From Flammeovirgaceae bacterium UBA7330 (lineage in GTDB: Bacteria; Bacteroidota; Bacteroidia; Cytophagales; Cyclobacteriaceae), in the NCBI GenBank assembly GCA_002471275.1, contig DKPQ01000002.1:155927-219926 (forward strand): 64,000 nt of DNA, written 5' to 3'. A program made the position numbers and the translations under genes. A model generated the notes under the pieces. The model saw only the letters and a list, made by a program, of their open reading frames with translations. It was not told the origin of the DNA and ran no database searches. This document shows, piece by piece, positions 60,705 to 64,000 of the stretch. Position 1 is the first letter of the stretch. Every line of letters starts with the position of its first letter.

Positions 60705-60739
60705 AAAGAGGGTGTTCCAAAGGAACATCCTCTTTTTTT
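60705..60739 (+). terminator. Rho-independent terminator after Gfo/Idh copy 2
   Basis: A 12-bp stem (60707-60718 with 60722-60733, one G-U pair) closes a 3-nt loop and is followed by seven T. It ends the DUF6807-TIM barrel-Gfo/Idh operon before the convergent GH78 gene. Confidence 0.92.
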
Positions 60740-60828
60740 ATGGTGATGTTTTCAATTATACAGAGGCCATATTTTAGTACCCAATAGCCCAATAACTCAA
60801 TAACTTATCAACCTATTAACTTAACCAC

Positions 60829-63576
60829 CTATTTCCCCACCTTAAATTCATAAACCCCACTACCAATTTCATAAACTTTATAGCCATCTACAGGCTCCAG
60901 TATCGAGATCTCTTTGATTGACGCTACTTTTACACCACTCTCAGTCACTTTGCTGTTTGGAGAAGCAGGTAAGTAGACAGTTGCTTTCGAACCAACCGGT
61001 ACCTCAACTTTCATCGTAAATGCATCTGGTCTATTTTGCCAGTGGATGCCCGCATCACCAAATGATGTTTTATATCTGTATTTCACAAAGTCCATGGTGG
61101 AAATGGGTTGAGGCTTAAAGATGATATGCTTATACCCGGGTAAAGAGGGATCAGCCTTCATGCCGGCCAGGTTTCTGTAAAACCAGACCAGGCCACCGCC
61201 AAACATGGGGTGGTTGTGTGATCCATCCTCATTCCAATGCTCTCGTGTGGTGGTACTGCCCAGCTCAAGCCAGCGTCCATAGCTCGGCTCGGTTTTTTTG
61301 TTCATCGCTGCATAGGCCAGGTGGTTCAACCCATTTTCTGCCAGCACCTCAAAGAAGAACCTGGTTCCAAAGATGCCGGTGTCCAGGTGTCGGTCATTAT
61401 TTTCAACGTTTTTCTCCAATGCAGCAACAACCTTTTGTTTTTGATCTTCCGGAACCCCCATGGTCAATGCCAGGACATTACCTCCGTAATTGCCATAGGA
61501 ACCATTTTCAGCATCATAAAACTCTTGATAGAAGGCTTTACGGGTGTATTCTGCCAATGAATCGTATTGGGCCGATTCTGCCGGGTGTCCCAACGCTTTA
61601 GCTGCTTTAGCTGTAAAATCAGCGCATCTCCAAAAATAAAAAGTATGGACCATTGATTGAGGTATGCTATTTCTACCGGTGGGAGCGGCCCATTCACCCA
61701 GGTTCATCCAGACCACCGGGTTGTCTTCATCAGGTTCCCTCGAAAACATAATGCCTTTTTCGTTTACCCACTTTTTCATCCATTCCACATGAGCTTTCAT
61801 CCCTTTATAATTATCTTCCAGCATGTCCATGGCTCCATACTGGACATAAAAATGCCAGGGCATAATGCTCATGGCTGCACCCCAGGGCACTCCACCGCCA
61901 CAGCCTCGCTGCCAGGGAGCGCCATTCGGCACATACCCATTGTCAACATTCTGGGCACCCAGGATATCCTGGATCCACTTCTGGTAAAAGTTGCGTGCAT
62001 CATAATTGTGCATGACCGTGAGACAGGCTACCTGGCCGTCACCCGTATAGCCGGACCTTTCCCGGTGCGGACAATCGCTGGCTAGTCCACCATGCATATT
62101 GTCGACCTGACTTCGCTTCCAGATCTTATTGATGTCATTGAAAAGCGGGTTGGATGTTTCAAAAACTCCGGTTTCTTCTACATACGTATTCACCGCTTCA
62201 GCGGTGAGGTACTCTTTTTTAAGCTCACCCGGCCAGTTAGTTATTTCTATCGCACTGAAAACAAACCAATTGAATCGAGGTGCGTAATTCTCTTTTCCAT
62301 TCCCGCTGAATATGTAGGTGTTTTCCCCGGAGTATTGATTACTCAGGAAACCAATGTCAATCCGGTGGCCAGCAGGACCTCTGACATTGTTTAACCTTAC
62401 CCAGCCGGAGATTTCGGTTCCAAAGTCCACCACGTGAACGCTGTCATTTTTCTTTTTAATAGACAAGGGCTTAAACGTCTCAGTGATTTTGTCAGGATAT
62501 GCCGTATGGGCTACCAGTTTGCCATAAGGTGCCACTCGTTCCACTACCTGGGCCCATCGGGAATCATCAAAACCTGGTGCGGACCATCCTTTTTGCTCCA
62601 GTCGGGCATCATATTTTTCTCCATAATAAACCATATCCATCAGGATGGGGCTTTTATCGGCTTTCCAGGACAGATCACTAACGATAATCTCTTCGGTGCC
62701 ATCGGTATACTCTATTTCGACCTGTCCAAAAAATCGTGGGCTTCCATAAGGGCTCGTCCAGAATTTCGCGGGATTATAGAATCCATTTCCCAGAATACTC
62801 CCAATCACATTTTCACCTTGCTGTAGCTCACGGGTGATGTCATAGGCCAGATACATCACTTTGTACTCCCTGAAGTTGTCCGCCACGGGGATGTATTGAT
62901 CTTCCAGACCGGGGCGTTTACCATAGTTGGTTTGATTGGGGATCAACACTTCATCGCCTATTTTTTTCCCATTCACATAAAATTCAAAATACCCCAGGCC
63001 GGTCACGAAAGCTTTTGCTTGTTTGATTTTCCCGGAGACCTCAAATGATTTTCTCAGCATGGGAGCAGGAGGGGGAAACGTGTCCAGAATGGCATTAGGA
63101 CCTCCGGGAGGTATCGGTAGGGCTTCTTCTGCCTGCCATGGAGCGCCAATCCAGGTGGCCTTCCATTCAGAAGCTTTAAGCAGGCCCATGCCCCAATAAG
63201 CAGGTTTGCTCCATTCTGAAGGTTTGTCGCTTTTGTCCCAGGTACGGACCTGCCACCAGCAGTCTTGCCCTGATGTAAGTGCTTTACCAGCATACTTCAC
63301 CCGGAATGACTGCTCAGAGGATACTTTTTCACTGTTCCATAAATCAGGATCAGACAGGCCTGACCTGGAGGTAGCTACGCGAATTTGGTATGCTGTCTGT
63401 CTCTGATTTCTTTCATTGTCAGGGGCAATGTTGATCCACGACAACCTTGGATTTGGTATATCAACTACCGTTGGGTCTTTTAGATATTCACAGGTGAGAT
63501 CAACAGGGGTGAACCCTGAATCCGAACAACCTGCAAGTACGATGGACAATAACAGAATTTTGAGTATGACCTTCAT
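60829..63576 (-). CDS. GH78 alpha-L-rhamnosidase, lipoprotein
   Basis: The 915-residue enzyme removes terminal alpha-L-rhamnose from glycans or glycosides by inversion. After a lipoprotein signal (VILKILLLSIVLAG before Cys) come a fibronectin-like N-terminal domain, the Bac_rhamnosid_N beta domain (ATWIGAPW onward), the catalytic six-hairpin barrel and a C-terminal beta domain. The catalytic region reads SDCPHRERSGYTGDGQ (about residue 495), with Asp, Glu and Asp where the general acid and partners stand; the base is likely the Glu in TTTREHWNEDGSHNHPMFGG. The start is the ATG at 63576, as the seven residues before it spoil the signal. It is convergent with the oxidoreductase operon and probably acts at the cell surface or in the periplasm. 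Confidence 0.93.
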   Translation of the reverse strand: MKVILKILLLSIVLAGCSDSGFTPVDLTCEYLKDPTVVDIPNPRLSWINIAPDNERNQRQTAYQIRVATSRSGLSDPDLWNSEKVSSEQSFRVKYAGKALTSGQDCWWQVRTWDKSDKPSEWSKPAYWGMGLLKASEWKATWIGAPWQAEEALPIPPGGPNAILDTFPPPAPMLRKSFEVSGKIKQAKAFVTGLGYFEFYVNGKKIGDEVLIPNQTNYGKRPGLEDQYIPVADNFREYKVMYLAYDITRELQQGENVIGSILGNGFYNPAKFWTSPYGSPRFFGQVEIEYTDGTEEIIVSDLSWKADKSPILMDMVYYGEKYDARLEQKGWSAPGFDDSRWAQVVERVAPYGKLVAHTAYPDKITETFKPLSIKKKNDSVHVVDFGTEISGWVRLNNVRGPAGHRIDIGFLSNQYSGENTYIFSGNGKENYAPRFNWFVFSAIEITNWPGELKKEYLTAEAVNTYVEETGVFETSNPLFNDINKIWKRSQVDNMHGGLASDCPHRERSGYTGDGQVACLTVMHNYDARNFYQKWIQDILGAQNVDNGYVPNGAPWQRGCGGGVPWGAAMSIMPWHFYVQYGAMDMLEDNYKGMKAHVEWMKKWVNEKGIMFSREPDEDNPVVWMNLGEWAAPTGRNSIPQSMVHTFYFWRCADFTAKAAKALGHPAESAQYDSLAEYTRKAFYQEFYDAENGSYGNYGGNVLALTMGVPEDQKQKVVAALEKNVENNDRHLDTGIFGTRFFFEVLAENGLNHLAYAAMNKKTEPSYGRWLELGSTTTREHWNEDGSHNHPMFGGGLVWFYRNLAGMKADPSLPGYKHIIFKPQPISTMDFVKYRYKTSFGDAGIHWQNRPDAFTMKVEVPVGSKATVYLPASPNSKVTESGVKVASIKEISILEPVDGYKVYEIGSGVYEFKVGK

Positions 63577-63800
63577 TATTGGGAAGCTTTTTGACAATTA
63601 TAGTGGTATACACTGAAATTACAATCCTGAAGGTACAGGTAAATACCTTATCCCGTGAGTGGGACGATAATGCCTGAGGTTTTGCATGGAGTTTCTTTTA
63701 TTGATAAGAATAAAAAATCAGATAAACAGGGAAAGATGAATTATTATAATTATAATATATATTTAATATACTGAATTAAATGTAAATATTAATTTATTTT
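63577..63800. other. AT-rich intergenic stretch between GH78 and the second tRNA-like RNA
   Basis: No gene is seen. The last 90 bp before the promoter block are very AT-rich, which could act as an UP element for the strong -7 promoter that follows. Confidence 0.4.
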
Positions 63801-63841
63801 ATTAAAATATTTGCAACGTATTGTTTGATCTGTTACTTTTG
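63801..63841 (+). promoter_or_regulatory. Promoter of tRNA-like RNA copy 2
   Basis: ATTAAAATATTT (63801-63812), ending in the -33 TTG at 63811-63813, stands 20 nt before the -7 element TACTTTTG (63834-63841), an exact match to TAnnTTTG. The same block, spacing and -7 are found in front of copy 1. The sequences between -7 and the RNA 5' end share CATAATTAGTTCTT. Confidence 0.75.
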
Positions 63842-63866
63842 AATCATAATTAGTTCTTATACATAC

Positions 63867-64000
63867 TGTAGGATGATGAAACAGGCAGACATGCCCTCCT
63901 ATCTCGAGGGTGAAGATAAGGGATAAAGCTTATCTGGTTCACGATTGCTTACCACAAGTAACCTTTCGTGAACTAGGAAAGACTAACCGCTTCGTGGAGG
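63867..64000 (+). ncRNA. tRNA-like RNA, copy 2 (3' end outside the window)
   Basis: The copy starts TGTAGGA (63867-63873), then the D arm ATG-AAACAGGCAGA-CAT and the anticodon arm CCCTC-CTATCTC-GAGGG (63894-63910). The change to GAGGG replaces the U-G pair of copy 1 by U-A, a compensating change. The variable region is 85 nt (63911-63995), again with TGAAG and CTTCG at its foot. Inside are ATAAG/CTTAT and an 11-bp hairpin (CTGGTTCACGA with TCGTGAACTAG), unrelated in sequence to the corresponding hairpin of copy 1. The window ends after GGAGG, the 5' strand of the T stem. The 3' half, expected to carry TCCTACA plus a CCA-like end, must lie just outside. Confidence 0.7.

Noticed and set aside
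60740..60828. Short repeating AATAACT/CAACCTATTAACT-like sequence before the GH78 stop codon
   Set aside because: Units are too irregular for a CRISPR or a real tandem repeat; low-complexity AT-rich spacer.
48555..64000. A complete mobile element bounded by the two tRNA-like genes
   Set aside because: No integrase, transposase, relaxase or phage gene lies between them; kept only as a hypothesis in the findings.

Overview
The window looks like chromosomal DNA of a Bacteroidota bacterium, most likely of the order Cytophagales. The signs are a SusC/SusD pair, many lipoproteins with short signal peptides, the TAnnTTTG type of -7 promoter element in front of several genes, a large single-chain PurL, and a SUF operon in the order sufBCDSE. 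Moderate GC and near-continuous coding on both strands fit this. No insertion sequence, integrase, phage gene, rRNA or CRISPR array was seen. The genus cannot be fixed from the sequence alone.

Layout: 1-4.3 kb holds a cut-off flavin reductase, a MarR regulator with an overlapping double palindrome at its start, a membrane protein, a drug/metabolite exporter and an M61 peptidase. 4.4-16.8 kb is mostly housekeeping: metG, a lipoprotein, a PQQ dehydrogenase with a fused cytochrome c, then a minus-strand run of purL, tRNA-Gln, prs, rplY, pth and a thiamine-binding-type protein. 17-25 kb is a TetR-TolC-MFP-RND efflux operon, whose promoter overlaps a 9-bp inverted repeat, followed by a membrane metallophosphoesterase. 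25-30 kb has two DUF1080 (3-keto-disaccharide hydrolase family) proteins around a nitrilase-type hydrolase, a glutamate-synthase-like flavoprotein and a GNAT protein. 30-35 kb is the leucine operon leuC-leuD-leuA/cimA-leuB plus a 2OG-Fe(II) oxygenase. 35-40 kb has the split transhydrogenase pntA1-pntA2-pntB, a class II amidotransferase and a small outer-membrane barrel. 40-46 kb is sufBCDSE with a DUF59 gene and a bacilliredoxin. 46.6-48.5 kb has a lipoprotein and an Lrp regulator. 50.3-60.7 kb is a polysaccharide-utilisation-type locus: SusC, SusD, Gfo/Idh, DUF6807, TIM barrel and a second Gfo/Idh. A convergent GH78 rhamnosidase follows.

The most unusual feature is a pair of tRNA-like RNA genes at 48.62 and 63.87 kb, in the same orientation and about 15.2 kb apart. 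The first is complete (156 nt): a 7-bp acceptor stem, a leucine-type D arm, an anticodon arm, a normal T arm and an encoded CCA. Its variable region is 84 nt, many times the usual size, and its anticodon position would read AUC. The second copy runs off the window at the 5' strand of its T stem. The two share promoter, leader and tRNA-like core, but the outer hairpins in the variable region differ in sequence while keeping a similar fold, and one anticodon-stem pair changes from U-G to U-A. This supports selection on RNA structure. The two copies bracket the carbohydrate locus.

The carbohydrate locus and the DUF1080 proteins together suggest an oxidative route in the periplasm: oxidation of a glycoside to its 3-keto form, non-hydrolytic cleavage, then reduction. 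Both Gfo/Idh proteins and the TIM-barrel protein carry Tat-like signal peptides. The substrate is unknown; the neighbouring GH78 enzyme points to a rhamnose-containing glycoside.
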